From assembly GCF_024138125.1 (NCBI RefSeq), contig NZ_CP099993.1:1922001-1986000 (forward strand): DNA of 64,000 nucleotides, in the 5' to 3' direction. The stretch is from Halorussus salilacus. Lineage in GTDB: Archaea; Halobacteriota; Halobacteria; Halobacteriales; Haladaptataceae. Position 1 is the stretch's first letter. Every line of letters starts with the position of its first letter. A program made the translations under genes and the position numbers. Positions 1 through 9,366 of this stretch are shown here, piece by piece. The notes beneath the pieces were generated by a model, which searched no databases, had not been told where the DNA came from, and saw nothing but the letters and a program-made list of their open reading frames with translations.

Positions 1-2
1 AC

Positions 3-404
3 CGCGGTGACTTAGAGTACGCCATCGACCACATCGAACACGGCCACTTCGGAGAAGGTCCCGAAACCCTCCACGAGAAGGCCTATCAGCTTATGCGGCT
101 CATCGCCGCCAATCATCCGTTTGTAGACGGAAACAAGCGCACAGCCCTCGCTACTACTGTCTATTTCTACTTCTGGAACGGATACGAACTGGAGTATCAA
201 GCGGAACTGGAAGCGATGCTTATTCTCATCTCGATTCGCGAAGACTTCATCAATCCCGAAACCGCGGTGGAGTACCTCGAGGGCATCGCCGAAGAGTTCG
301 AAATCGGGCACGTTCTGAACCTCTTTGAAGGTCTGGATTTACTTACGGAGGTCGCCGAGAACATGGGGAACGAGTCTGAGGAAGAGGATGGCCGGTCCCC
401 ATAG
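3..404 (+). CDS. Fic/Doc-family toxin, 5' end outside the window
   Basis: The reading frame is open from base 3, so the true start lies upstream of the window. About 30 codons precede the first internal ATG at 93. The motif HPFVDGNKRTA matches the Fic/Doc active-site signature, and the GNKR ending is typical of Doc (death-on-curing) proteins rather than the GNGR of AMP-transferring Fic enzymes. Known Doc proteins are toxins that inactivate a translation target by nucleotide or phosphate transfer and pair with a small antitoxin. The C-terminus is acidic, as usual for a halophile. A short ORF starts 3 bases after the stop codon and is the only visible partner. The usual upstream antitoxin position cannot be inspected here. 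Confidence 0.8.
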   Translation, partial: RGDLEYAIDHIEHGHFGEGPETLHEKAYQLMRLIAANHPFVDGNKRTALATTVYFYFWNGYELEYQAELEAMLILISIREDFINPETAVEYLEGIAEEFEIGHVLNLFEGLDLLTEVAENMGNESEEEDGRSP

Positions 405-407
405 TTT

Positions 408-632
408 ATGCCCGACAACCGAGTAGATAGGCTCACGATGAGTACCGATGACCTCGAAGTCTCGCCGGAGGGCCTCTCCCGCGAAGAACTACTGCACGCT
501 CTCAAGACCGGCGAGATCACGATTCAGGAGGTCCGAGAGAACGAAGCGCTCCGCCAGCAGGTCCGCCAGCTTATCGTGAAACGGGACATGGAAAAGCACC
601 GCGAAATCTACGACCGCCTTGCTGAGGTTTAG
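408..632 (+). CDS. small acidic protein following doc, possible partner
   Basis: This 74-residue frame starts 3 bases after the Doc stop codon and is probably co-transcribed with it. A second ATG at 438 would give 64 residues (MSTDDLEVSPEG...) and may be the real start. The C-terminal half (EELLHALKTGEITIQEV followed by a charged segment with LRQQVRQL) looks helical and could form a coiled coil or bind a partner. No family was recognised. Antitoxins usually precede doc, so calling this the antitoxin is inference from adjacency and size. It ends 28 bases from the convergent uvrB stop. Confidence 0.6.
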   Translation: MPDNRVDRLTMSTDDLEVSPEGLSREELLHALKTGEITIQEVRENEALRQQVRQLIVKRDMEKHREIYDRLAEV

Positions 633-659
633 TAACGCGGTCAGTTTCTCCTCCGTTTC

Positions 660-2723
<2,064 letters not shown>

Positions 2724-2748
2724 TGTGGAGCGAGGTAGGGATTCGAGC

Positions 2749-2756
2749 TACTAAAC
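2749..2756 (-). promoter_or_regulatory. TATA-like element of uvrB
   Basis: On the minus strand the sequence GTTTAGTAG lies 26-33 bases before the uvrB ATG, the usual spacing for a haloarchaeal TATA box serving a leaderless mRNA. It is supported by position and AT content only. Confidence 0.45.
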
Positions 2757-3017
2757 GGTCTCGTCGCGGGCTCAGTCGTTGAGTGTATACGGAAGGCGCG
2801 GGGCCTCGGCTACGACTCACCAGTGAACGTCGGACGAGACGTAAAAAGGGTCAGTCAAATCGCTGTGAGACCCAACCGACGAGGCGGCGGCCGAGTCTCG
2901 GACTGTGTGCGAGCGTCTCACCCTCAAAGGTGAGGGTTTTCTCGTTATTCCCAGCGTTCGCGTACCGCTTTCTCGCCCGAGGCGTATTCGCGGCATCCGC
3001 TGGCTTTCGGCTCATAC

Positions 3018-3046
3018 ATACACATGTCGTGTGTATTGTATATAAA
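3018..3046. promoter_or_regulatory. inverted repeat abutting a TATA-like sequence
   Basis: ATACACA at 3018-3024 and TGTGTAT at 3030-3036 form a perfect 7-bp inverted repeat with a 5-base spacer. The TATA-like TATATAAA follows at about 3039-3046. It sits just beyond the 3' end of the minus-strand membrane-protein gene. It could drive an antisense transcript into that gene or a leftward transcript into the gap. No gene start fits, so the role is open. Confidence 0.35.
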
Positions 3047-3071
3047 TGGTGGGATTGCAATCGGCCACATC

Positions 3072-3800
3072 TTAGAAAACTTGGGAAAGAACAGCCACCG
3101 CGAGAAGGCCAAAGTAAGAGCCATATCGGATACTTTTCGGAAGTTCACCAACCAACGCAGAAGCAACACCGAGCGAGAGAAAGACGACGGCAGAAATCAT
3201 CAGCAGAATAGTGAACGTGATGAGGACGGTGTTCCGGAAAATCGTCTTCCTATTGGATTTAATCCACCGTGCGTAACTGTCAATCATCGTATCGTGGACC
3301 GCTTTATCGGTCAAATCTTGATTTTTCGCAGTTCGTATATCGGTGCTCGAAACTCCCGCTTCGATACTGGAAGACGTGTACGTAACACCAGCGAGTGCGA
3401 TTGACCCAACGAGACATCCGATTCCGAGAGCGATATGCGGCGTGTAGAACTCCGCGATTTCATCAACCAATTCATATTGTACGGCAAACGAGAGTGCAGG
3501 GACGATAAGACCGAGTAGTATAGTATTGAATCGTAACGTCTTGGTTGCTTTCTGGTCTATCTCTCGAATCCAGTCCACCTGTCCTTCAACAGTCCTGTGA
3601 GCCTCCTCCTGCATCGTACGGTTTCTGTACCACGAATCAGGATAGTGTGGAGGCCTTGTGCTGGTAGCACCAACTCGTTCGAGAAGTTCCGAACTCCATT
3701 CCCTACGGCGTGTAGACACGTCATCGATTCGAATGCCATCTCTCTCGGTGTCTCCGTTCTCGGACTCCTCCGTATCCCTACGACTCTCGCTCCCTGCCAT
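3072..3800 (-). CDS. membrane protein with four predicted TM segments, AT-rich
   Basis: The 242-residue start MAGSESRRDT at 3800 is preferred over an upstream in-frame ATG at 3890, because the extra 30 residues are basic and cysteine-rich, unlike a halophile N-terminus. The first 90 residues are hydrophilic. Hydrophobic segments follow at about 91-112, 121-143, 190-213 and 225-242, arranged as two pairs with a charged loop between. The soluble N-terminal region and TM pairs resemble membrane effectors, but no catalytic motif is visible and no family was recognised. Base composition is clearly lower in GC than neighbouring genes, which suggests recent acquisition. Confidence 0.75.
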   Translation of the reverse strand: MAGSESRRDTEESENGDTERDGIRIDDVSTRRREWSSELLERVGATSTRPPHYPDSWYRNRTMQEEAHRTVEGQVDWIREIDQKATKTLRFNTILLGLIVPALSFAVQYELVDEIAEFYTPHIALGIGCLVGSIALAGVTYTSSSIEAGVSSTDIRTAKNQDLTDKAVHDTMIDSYARWIKSNRKTIFRNTVLITFTILLMISAVVFLSLGVASALVGELPKSIRYGSYFGLLAVAVLSQVF

Positions 3801-3900
3801 GATAAAAACGTGTTTATTTTCTAAGAATATGCAACGGAAAGTATTAAAACACGTCGAAAGCGTCTTGAAGGCGTTATTTCTGACCCGCAAACGAGATGGC

Positions 3901-4533
3901 TCAACACACCGGCTTCGGATTCACCCCCATTCCCTCCAACGTTTCCGTGTACTCGTCGTACGCCGCCTGAATCGCTCCGCTCGCGACCTCCAGCGCGCGC
4001 TCGTAGTCCTCGTCGCTCTCGCAGACCTCCGCCAGTAGCTCCGTACCGCGCTCGATCTGGCCCTCCAAGTCCCCGCCTAAATCGCGGAACACCTGCGCGG
4101 TCTGGGGGTCGGCCTGCCCGACGAAGAAGCCGACCATCTGGGCCTTGGACTTCTCGCTGGCGAGCGTGCGCCCGAGGAACCCACCGACGCGACCCGCGTC
4201 GTCCTCGATGCCGCGCAGGTACTCGTGGATGGCCGGAGTGTCGCTCGGTTCGTGGTCCGAATCGAGCTTCCCGACGACCTGCTCGTAGTGGTCGCGCTCC
4301 TGTGCGGCGAACTCGGCGAAAGCCTCGCGGACCGCCTCCGCGGCGTCCCCGTCGTCGGCCCACTTCTGGAACGTCTCGCTCGCGGCGTGTTCGGCCTCAG
4401 CGGCCGCGCGGAACACGGCGTCGGGGTCCATCTCGCCCTCGGTCTCGGCGTACAGCGACTTCGAGGAGCCGAGACGCGAGAGCGCGGTCTCGTTGTCGTC
4501 GCGGACTGCGTCGAGGAACTCGTCCGGGTTCAT
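3901..4533 (-). CDS. rubrerythrin/ferritin-like protein
   Basis: The protein is a 210-residue helical ferritin-like domain. Two ExxH motifs, EAEH at residues 46-49 and ERDH at 79-82, sit in consecutive helices as expected for a di-iron carboxylate centre. Such proteins handle peroxide or iron in the cytoplasm. A C-terminal rubredoxin domain with paired CxxC motifs is absent, since only one cysteine (the last residue) is present. Electron supply would therefore have to come from another protein. TATA-like CTTACAAA lies about 25-32 bases before the ATG, so the transcript is probably leaderless. A large hairpin repeat lies upstream of this promoter. Confidence 0.75.
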   Translation of the reverse strand: MNPDEFLDAVRDDNETALSRLGSSKSLYAETEGEMDPDAVFRAAAEAEHAASETFQKWADDGDAAEAVREAFAEFAAQERDHYEQVVGKLDSDHEPSDTPAIHEYLRGIEDDAGRVGGFLGRTLASEKSKAQMVGFFVGQADPQTAQVFRDLGGDLEGQIERGTELLAEVCESDEDYERALEVASGAIQAAYDEYTETLEGMGVNPKPVC

Positions 4534-4639
4534 GCGTGGGGGTACGTCGGGGGGCGGTTTGTAAGTAGCGACGGCGGCGAGAAAACAGCGGGACGTGTGC
4601 CGACGGAACCGCGTCCAGCATCGTCGCGAAGAATGGCTC

Positions 4640-4758
4640 GAAAGCCCCCGCTTGCTCGACTCCCGCGGCTCGCTGTGCGCTTCAGTCGCTCACGCCGTTC
4701 GCTCCTTCCAGTGCTTGCGTCGCCGGGGTTCGCCGAGCAAGCGGCCCCTTTCAGTCCC
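4640..4758 (-). repeat. modular hairpin repeat, copy A
   Basis: Read on the minus strand the element begins GGGACTGAAAG, then GGG, then the stem arm CCGCTTGCTCG. It ends with the exact partner CGAGCAAGCGG, then GGG, then CTTTC. GAAAG/CTTTC and the 11-bp arm pair perfectly around a symmetric GGG/GGG internal loop. Copies C and D have CCGCCCGCTCGCG and its exact complement in the same place, so both sides of the stem changed together. The centre is about 75 bases long. Orientation matches both flanking genes, and the element's 3' edge is 107 bases before the ferritin-like start codon. Confidence 0.7.
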
Positions 4759-4764
4759 GCCCGC

Positions 4765-4836
4765 GGTGGCTGGTGTCACCGGCTGTTTCCCGGTGGCTGG
4801 TGTCGCCGGGTGTTTCCGGTGGCTGGTGTCACCGGC
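4765..4836 (-). repeat. three 26-27 bp tandem repeats before element A
   Basis: Units begin at 4765, 4792 and 4818 (plus-strand GGTGGCTGGTGTCACCGG and close variants). On the minus strand they read CCGGTGACACCAGCCACC plus GGGAAACAG-type linkers and run directly into the GCGGGACTGAAAG edge of element A. A related array precedes element D at 44573-44640, so the two modules travel together. Confidence 0.65.
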
Positions 4837-4907
4837 CACGTCCGGCGGCCGGTCGGGGCTCCATCTCGGGGGTCTCGGTGCGACGCGAAAAGAACGTTGG
4901 ATGTGGT

Positions 4908-5774
4908 CTATTCGCCGCTTCCGGTCTCAATCGGGGCGTCCACGAGGTTGCCCCACTCGGTCCACGACCCGTCGTAGTTGACGGCGTCCTCGTAGCCCAG
5001 CAGTTCGTGGAGCGCGAACCACGCGACCGACGAGCGCTCGCCGATGCGGCAGTACGCGACCGTGGTTCCCTCGCCGTCGATGCCCTCCTCGGCGTAGAGC
5101 TCTTCGAGCTCGTCGCGGGTCTTGAAGGTGCCGTCGTCGTTCGTCACGGCGGCCCACGAGATGTTCTTCGCGCCCGGGATGTGGCCGCCGCGCTGGGCGG
5201 TCTCCTGAAGTCCCGGCGGGGCCAGCACCTCGCCGCTGTACTCCTCGGGCGAGCGGACGTCGACGAGCGGGACGCCGCGGTCGATGGCCTTCTCCACGTC
5301 GTCGCGGTACGCCCGGATGGACTCGCGGGGACCGCCCGCCTCGTAGCTCTGCTCGGAGAACTCCGGCACCTCGTCGGTGGTCGGGTAGTCGTTCTCGACC
5401 CAGTACTCGCGGCCGCCGTCGAGCAGGCGCACGTCGTCGTGGCCGTAGTACTTGAACTGCCAGTAGGCGTAGGCCGCGAACCAGTTGGAGTTGTCGCCGT
5501 ACAGCACGACCGTCGAGTCCTCGGTGATGCCGTGGCTCCCCAGCAGGTCCTCGAAGTCGTCCTTTTCGAGGATGTCGCGCTGGGTCTGGTCCTGCAGTTG
5601 GGTCTCCCAGTTGAAGCCGATGGCACCCGGCGCGTGGGCCTCGTCGTAGGCCTCGGTGTCTACGTCCACTTCCACGAGTCGGTACTCGGGGTCGTCGCTC
5701 TGGAACTCGTCGAGGTGGTCTTCGGCCCAGTCGGCGGAGACGACCACGTCGTTGGCGTACTCTGTGTCGCTCAT
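4908..5774 (-). CDS. thiosulfate/3-mercaptopyruvate sulfurtransferase (tandem rhodanese)
   Basis: The start MSDTEYANDV gives 288 residues. The longer frame to 5900 adds a stretch not seen in the family. The N-terminal rhodanese domain (about 1-135) lacks the catalytic cysteine and carries YGDNSN at 92-97. The C-terminal domain (about 150-285) has Cys242 in the loop CRIGERSS, the CRxGxR pattern of thiosulfate sulfurtransferases. The enzyme transfers sulfane sulfur to an acceptor such as cyanide or a protein thiol. A second tandem-rhodanese gene is divergently transcribed 230 bases away. Matching 22-bp repeats lie on each side of the shared upstream region, which suggests common regulation. Confidence 0.92.
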   Translation of the reverse strand: MSDTEYANDVVVSADWAEDHLDEFQSDDPEYRLVEVDVDTEAYDEAHAPGAIGFNWETQLQDQTQRDILEKDDFEDLLGSHGITEDSTVVLYGDNSNWFAAYAYWQFKYYGHDDVRLLDGGREYWVENDYPTTDEVPEFSEQSYEAGGPRESIRAYRDDVEKAIDRGVPLVDVRSPEEYSGEVLAPPGLQETAQRGGHIPGAKNISWAAVTNDDGTFKTRDELEELYAEEGIDGEGTTVAYCRIGERSSVAWFALHELLGYEDAVNYDGSWTEWGNLVDAPIETGSGE

Positions 5775-5843
5775 ACGCCATACCCTACGGTCCCCACACG
5801 TTATATCCTTGGCACTCAGGAAGGTTCCGCCATGTGTCGCCCC

Positions 5844-5865
5844 TTCCGGAAAGGATTGCCGGTGT
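5844..5865 (+). promoter_or_regulatory. operator candidate 1 between sulfurtransferases
   Basis: The 22-bp sequence starts TTCCGGAAAGGA and ends TTGCCGGTGT. It is matched at 19 of 22 positions by the copy at 5917-5938 and contains the palindrome TTCCGGAA. It lies 70 bases before the minus-strand sulfurtransferase start. Confidence 0.5.
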
Positions 5866-5916
5866 ACGAGCGGGTTCGGGTCTCCCGGCCGAGTCGGCAA
5901 GGTCCTGTCGGCCGAG

Positions 5917-5938
5917 TTCCGGAAATAACTGCCGGTGT
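5917..5938 (+). promoter_or_regulatory. operator candidate 2 between sulfurtransferases
   Basis: This is the second copy of the 22-bp repeat (TTCCGGAAATAA then CTGCCGGTGT), 73 bases from the first. It lies 67 bases before the plus-strand sulfurtransferase start. The near-equal distances to the two divergent genes are suggestive of a shared regulator. Confidence 0.5.
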
Positions 5939-6004
5939 CTGCGAGACGCCGCGAAACCTCCCGGAACCGGACACCTATACTGCCAGCGCCCCTACGCCGA
6001 GGTG

Positions 6005-6838
6005 ATGAACGAGAACGTCGTAGTGAGCGCCGAGTGGCTCGCCGAGCGCCTCGACGAGGTCCGCGTCGTCGACGTGCGCGAGGCGTGGGAGTACGACGGC
6101 ATCGGCCACGTTCCGGGAGCGGTCAACATCCCCTTCGAGGAGTTCCGGAGCGCGAGCGACGAGGAGAGCGCGGAACCACGTTCCGCGGAAACGTCGAGCG
6201 GGCAGGTCCCGCGAGACGCTGGCATGCTCCCGGGCGAACAGCGGTGGGCCGACCTGCTCGGCGACGCGGGTATCTCGGCCGACGACACCGTGGTCGCCTA
6301 CGACGACACCCACGGCGTGTTCGCCGCGCGCTTCCTCGTGACCGCCGAACTGTACGGCCACGAGGACCTCCGCCTGCTCGACGGCGACTACAGCTCGTGG
6401 ATGCGCGAGCGCGAGACCTCGACCGAGGCCCCGACCGTCGAGCCGACGACCTACGAGACCCGAGAGCCGACCGACTCGCCCCTCGTGGACCGCGAGCGCG
6501 TCGAGAGCGCCGTCGACGACCCCGACGCCGTCCTCGTGGACACCCGCGAGGACTGGGAGTTCGCGGAGGGTCACATCCCCGGCGCGGTCAATCTCGACTG
6601 GCGCGAACTGGTGGACGACGAGACCCGCGGCCTGAAACCGCGCGCGGAACTGGAGTCGATTCTGGAGTCCCACGCCATCATACCCGACAAGCGAATCGTC
6701 CTCTACTGCAACACCGCCCGGCGAATCAGCCACACCTACGTCGTGCTCTCGTGGCTGGGCTATCCGAATCTGGAGTTCTACGAGGGGAGCCTGACCGAGT
6801 GGGAGGACGCGGGCGGGGCCATCGAGACCGGGGAGTGA
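6005..6838 (+). CDS. second tandem-rhodanese sulfurtransferase
   Basis: The ATG at 6005 gives 277 residues beginning MNENVVVSAEWLAERLD, the normal rhodanese N-terminus. The inactive N-terminal domain spans about 1-135 and the active domain about 155-275, with Cys235 in CNTARR. The active loop differs from the CRIGER loop of the divergent paralogue, so acceptor or donor preference may differ. Residues about 52-70 (SDEESAEPRSAETSSGQ) form a low-complexity insert. Its DNA holds a perfect 8-bp hairpin with a 3-base loop at 6169-6187. The stop is 4 bases from the convergent permease stop. Confidence 0.9.
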   Translation: MNENVVVSAEWLAERLDEVRVVDVREAWEYDGIGHVPGAVNIPFEEFRSASDEESAEPRSAETSSGQVPRDAGMLPGEQRWADLLGDAGISADDTVVAYDDTHGVFAARFLVTAELYGHEDLRLLDGDYSSWMRERETSTEAPTVEPTTYETREPTDSPLVDRERVESAVDDPDAVLVDTREDWEFAEGHIPGAVNLDWRELVDDETRGLKPRAELESILESHAIIPDKRIVLYCNTARRISHTYVVLSWLGYPNLEFYEGSLTEWEDAGGAIETGE

Positions 6839-6841
6839 CGC

Positions 6842-7972
6842 CTATCGGCGCGTTTTCGACGGCTTCCCTTTCCCGGTAGTTTCGCCGTCCTCGCTCCCGG
6901 CGTCTCGCGCTTCGTGGTCTCCCCCGCTCCTTCCGCCGCCGTGGTCACCGCCGTTCGCGCCGTCGATTTCGCTTCCGTCTCCCTTCCCGTTACCGTTCAC
7001 CTCGGCGGCCAGCATGTCGGCGGCCTCCACGAGCAGCGCCACCACCAGCGGTCCCGCGATGAACCCCACCGGCCCGAGGCTGAGCAGGCCGCCCGTGAAG
7101 CCGACGAAGTAGAGGCTCCCCGGTAGCCCCGCGGTCTGGCGGGCGAGGCGCGTCCGGATGACCGCGTCGGGTAGCCAGCCGACGAGGACCGCGCCCAGCA
7201 CGCCCACGAGGACCGCGGCGGTCACGTCGCCCACGCTCACCTGATAGGCCGCCAGCGCGGCGACCAGCACCGACGGGCCGACGATGGGGAGGAACTGGAG
7301 GAACCCCGACAGCAACGCCAGCGTGACGAAGAGGTCGTAGCCCAGCAGCGAGAAGACCGGTAGCGCGACGAGGAAGGTGGCGAAGGCGGTCGCGGCCTGT
7401 AGCACGTAGATGGCGAACAGCGTCGCGCGGGTCCGCTCGTGGAACGCCGAGGCGACGGGCCGGTACTCGTGAGGGACCGGCGCGAGCAGGGCCTTGCGGG
7501 CCTGCTCGCGTCGCAACAGCAGTGCGAACACCACCAGCGCGAACAGCGTGACCTTGAGCGCGAGCACGGGTGCGGCGCGGGCGACCCGGAGCGCAACGTC
7601 CGTGAGGTTCTCGCGGAGGAACCCGGTCAGAATGCTCGCGTCGGCGCTGTAGACCATTCCGAGGACCTCGACCGTGACGCTGTCCGGGAAGTCCCGCAGA
7701 ACCGCCAGCAGTTCGGTCTGGCGTCGGTAGATGAGGAAGACGAACGAGGCGAACAGCGCGACGACGCCGACGAACGCGACCCCGGTCGCGGCGGCGCTGG
7801 CCCACCACGGGGGGATGCCGCGGTCGACCAGTTCCTCGTGGAGCGGCGTGAGGACGTACGCGACCGTGATGGCGAAGAAGACGGTACCGAGCACGTCGAA
7901 CAGCACCGCCGACGCGAGCAGACCCAGCGCCGCCAGTATCGCGGCCAACACCCGCTGTCGGTTCGCGGACAT
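6842..7972 (-). CDS. AI-2E family transporter (PerM/UPF0118)
   Basis: The start MSANRQRVLAAILAALG gives 376 residues, and the upstream extension is serine/arginine-rich and non-coding in style. The protein has several hydrophobic helices in the family order: a pair at the N-terminus with YVLTPLHEELVDRGIP between helices, a long extracytoplasmic segment, then PVFSLLGYDLFVTLALLSG, FLQFLPIVGPS and GPVGFIAGPLV. Members export small molecules or act in sodium/proton exchange. The substrate here is unknown. The C-terminus is a hydrophilic Gly/Asp/Lys-rich tail of about 45 residues, probably cytoplasmic. Confidence 0.85.
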   Translation of the reverse strand: MSANRQRVLAAILAALGLLASAVLFDVLGTVFFAITVAYVLTPLHEELVDRGIPPWWASAAATGVAFVGVVALFASFVFLIYRRQTELLAVLRDFPDSVTVEVLGMVYSADASILTGFLRENLTDVALRVARAAPVLALKVTLFALVVFALLLRREQARKALLAPVPHEYRPVASAFHERTRATLFAIYVLQAATAFATFLVALPVFSLLGYDLFVTLALLSGFLQFLPIVGPSVLVAALAAYQVSVGDVTAAVLVGVLGAVLVGWLPDAVIRTRLARQTAGLPGSLYFVGFTGGLLSLGPVGFIAGPLVVALLVEAADMLAAEVNGNGKGDGSEIDGANGGDHGGGRSGGDHEARDAGSEDGETTGKGKPSKTRR

Positions 7973-8054
7973 AGGCCGGGAATCGAACCCCGGGAGGAAA
8001 ATCCTTCGGACATCCCGCGGGTCCGACGCGACGCTCGGGGCCCAGCGGTCAGAC

Positions 8055-8094
8055 GTCGCGTGTCGGGCCGCCCCGGGGCGGCCCGACACGCGAC
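8055..8094. repeat. 40-bp perfect palindrome without loop
   Basis: GTCGCGTGTCGGGCCGCCCC is followed immediately by its exact reverse complement. It lies in the 208-base divergent region between the AI-2E permease and thiB start codons, about 83 bases before one and 87 before the other. It could be a cruciform, a bidirectional terminator or insulator, or a protein site. The arms are unrelated to the other hairpins in the window. Confidence 0.85.
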
Positions 8095-8180
8095 TGGGAA
8101 TCCCGCGAAGCGGTCGCTCGGGCAGGCCGCCGACGCCGACACCACGCCAATTAAGTATTACTGGATGCAACCACCGGGTA

Positions 8181-9359
8181 ATGGACCGACGAACATTCCT
8201 CAAGAGCGGAGCGGCGGGGGGCCTGCTCGGCCTCGCTGGCTGTCTCGGCAGCGACGACGCGGGCCAGCAGGACACCACCGAGGAGACGGCCGAAACCGCG
8301 ACCACCGAGGAGACGACGACGGAGGGGACCGAGACGACTGCGGAGGAGACCGACGAGGAGACGACCGAAGCCGACGAGGGCCTCAGCGGCACGCTGACGG
8401 TCGCCACCTACGGTTCGTTCGTGGACGCGCCGAGTTCCGCGCCCGGCCCGTGGCTCAAGGAGACCTTCGAGGAGCGCCATCCCGACGTGACCGTCGAGTG
8501 GGCGACGCCGGACAACGAGATGAACTACTACATCCAGCGCGCCCAGCAGGGCGTGGACATCGACGCCGACCTGTACGTGGGCATCAACGTCGACCACCTC
8601 ATCCGCATCGACGAACAGCTCGGCGACGGGGGACTGTTCGCATCGAGCGTCGACGCGCTGGAGCACTACGACCACGTCGAGGACGACCTCAAGTTCGACC
8701 CCCAGCAACGCGCGGTTCCCTACGACACGGGCTACATCAGCCTCGTCTACGACGGCACCGAGGTCGAGGACCCCGAGACGTTCGACGCGCTGACGACCGA
8801 CGAGTACGCGGGCGACCTCATCGTCCAGAACGCCCAGAGCGCCGCGACCGGACGGGCGTTCCTGCTGTGGACCATCCACAACCGCGGCGAGGAGAATTAC
8901 CTCGACTACTGGGAGCAGTTGGTCGACAACGACGTGCGCATCCTCGGGTCGTGGGACGACGCCTACACCGCGTGGGACGAGGGCGAGGCCCCGATGGTGG
9001 TCTCGTACTCGACCGACCAGGTGTACGCCAACCGCGAGGGGGCGGACCTCGACGAGCACCAGGTCTCGTTCCTCGACGGGCAGGGGTACGCCAACCCCGA
9101 GGGGATGGCGCGGTTCGCAGACGCGCCGAACCCCGAACTCGCCGAGGCGTTCATGGACTTCGTGCTCTCGGCGGAGGCCCAGGGCGAGATCGCGATGCGG
9201 AACGTCCAGTTCCCCGCGACCGACTGGGCCGAACTCAGCGAGGAGTTCGAGGAGTACGCCAAGGTGCCCGACGACCCCGTGACGTTCACCTACGAGGAGC
9301 TACAGGGCAACGTCGACGAGTGGGTCGATACGTGGGCGCGCCAGATCGCGGGCAAGTGA
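8181..9359 (+). CDS. thiB: thiamine ABC transporter substrate-binding lipoprotein
   Basis: The start is the ATG of MDRRTFLKSG, which opens a Tat signal with twin Arg at 3-4 and lipobox LAGC (Cys21). The mature protein would be lipid-anchored outside the membrane. After an acidic Thr/Glu linker (about 25-70) comes a family-1 solute-binding domain. Features shared with bacterial ThiB include TVATYGSFVDAP near the start, YDTGYISLVYD, GRAFLLWTIH, GSWDDAYTAW and VVSYSTD. The 392-residue length fits ThiB plus the linker. The permease and ATPase genes follow directly. Thiamine is the most likely ligand, with thiamine phosphates possible. Confidence 0.88.
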   Translation: MDRRTFLKSGAAGGLLGLAGCLGSDDAGQQDTTEETAETATTEETTTEGTETTAEETDEETTEADEGLSGTLTVATYGSFVDAPSSAPGPWLKETFEERHPDVTVEWATPDNEMNYYIQRAQQGVDIDADLYVGINVDHLIRIDEQLGDGGLFASSVDALEHYDHVEDDLKFDPQQRAVPYDTGYISLVYDGTEVEDPETFDALTTDEYAGDLIVQNAQSAATGRAFLLWTIHNRGEENYLDYWEQLVDNDVRILGSWDDAYTAWDEGEAPMVVSYSTDQVYANREGADLDEHQVSFLDGQGYANPEGMARFADAPNPELAEAFMDFVLSAEAQGEIAMRNVQFPATDWAELSEEFEEYAKVPDDPVTFTYEELQGNVDEWVDTWARQIAGK

Positions 9360-9366
9360 CCCGGCC

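Larger units (their letters stand above)
2724..3071. other. gene-free gap between uvrB and the membrane-protein gene
   Basis: The gap holds the uvrB promoter near 2749. A small inverted repeat CTCACC/GGTGAG at 2917-2934 is followed by GGTTTTCTCGTT and could act as a weak plus-strand terminator. The rightmost part is AT-rich with a TATA-like stretch (see 3018-3046). Open frames across it on either strand have arginine- or serine-rich compositions unlike the acidic local proteins, so I call no gene. Confidence 0.5.
4534..4907. other. gene-free gap holding repeat element A
   Basis: From left to right the gap carries the promoter of the ferritin-like gene (about 4558-4565), modular hairpin element A (4640-4758) and its associated tandem repeats (4765-4836). 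The sulfurtransferase stop is at 4908. No coding sequence was found. Confidence 0.6.

Noticed and set aside
2783-3404. Plus-strand ORFs in the uvrB upstream gap
   Set aside because: Basic composition and overlap with the antisense of a better-supported gene.
4765-4836. CRISPR-like repeats (also 44573-44640)
   Set aside because: Period of 25-27 bases leaves no room for spacers and the units are degenerate.
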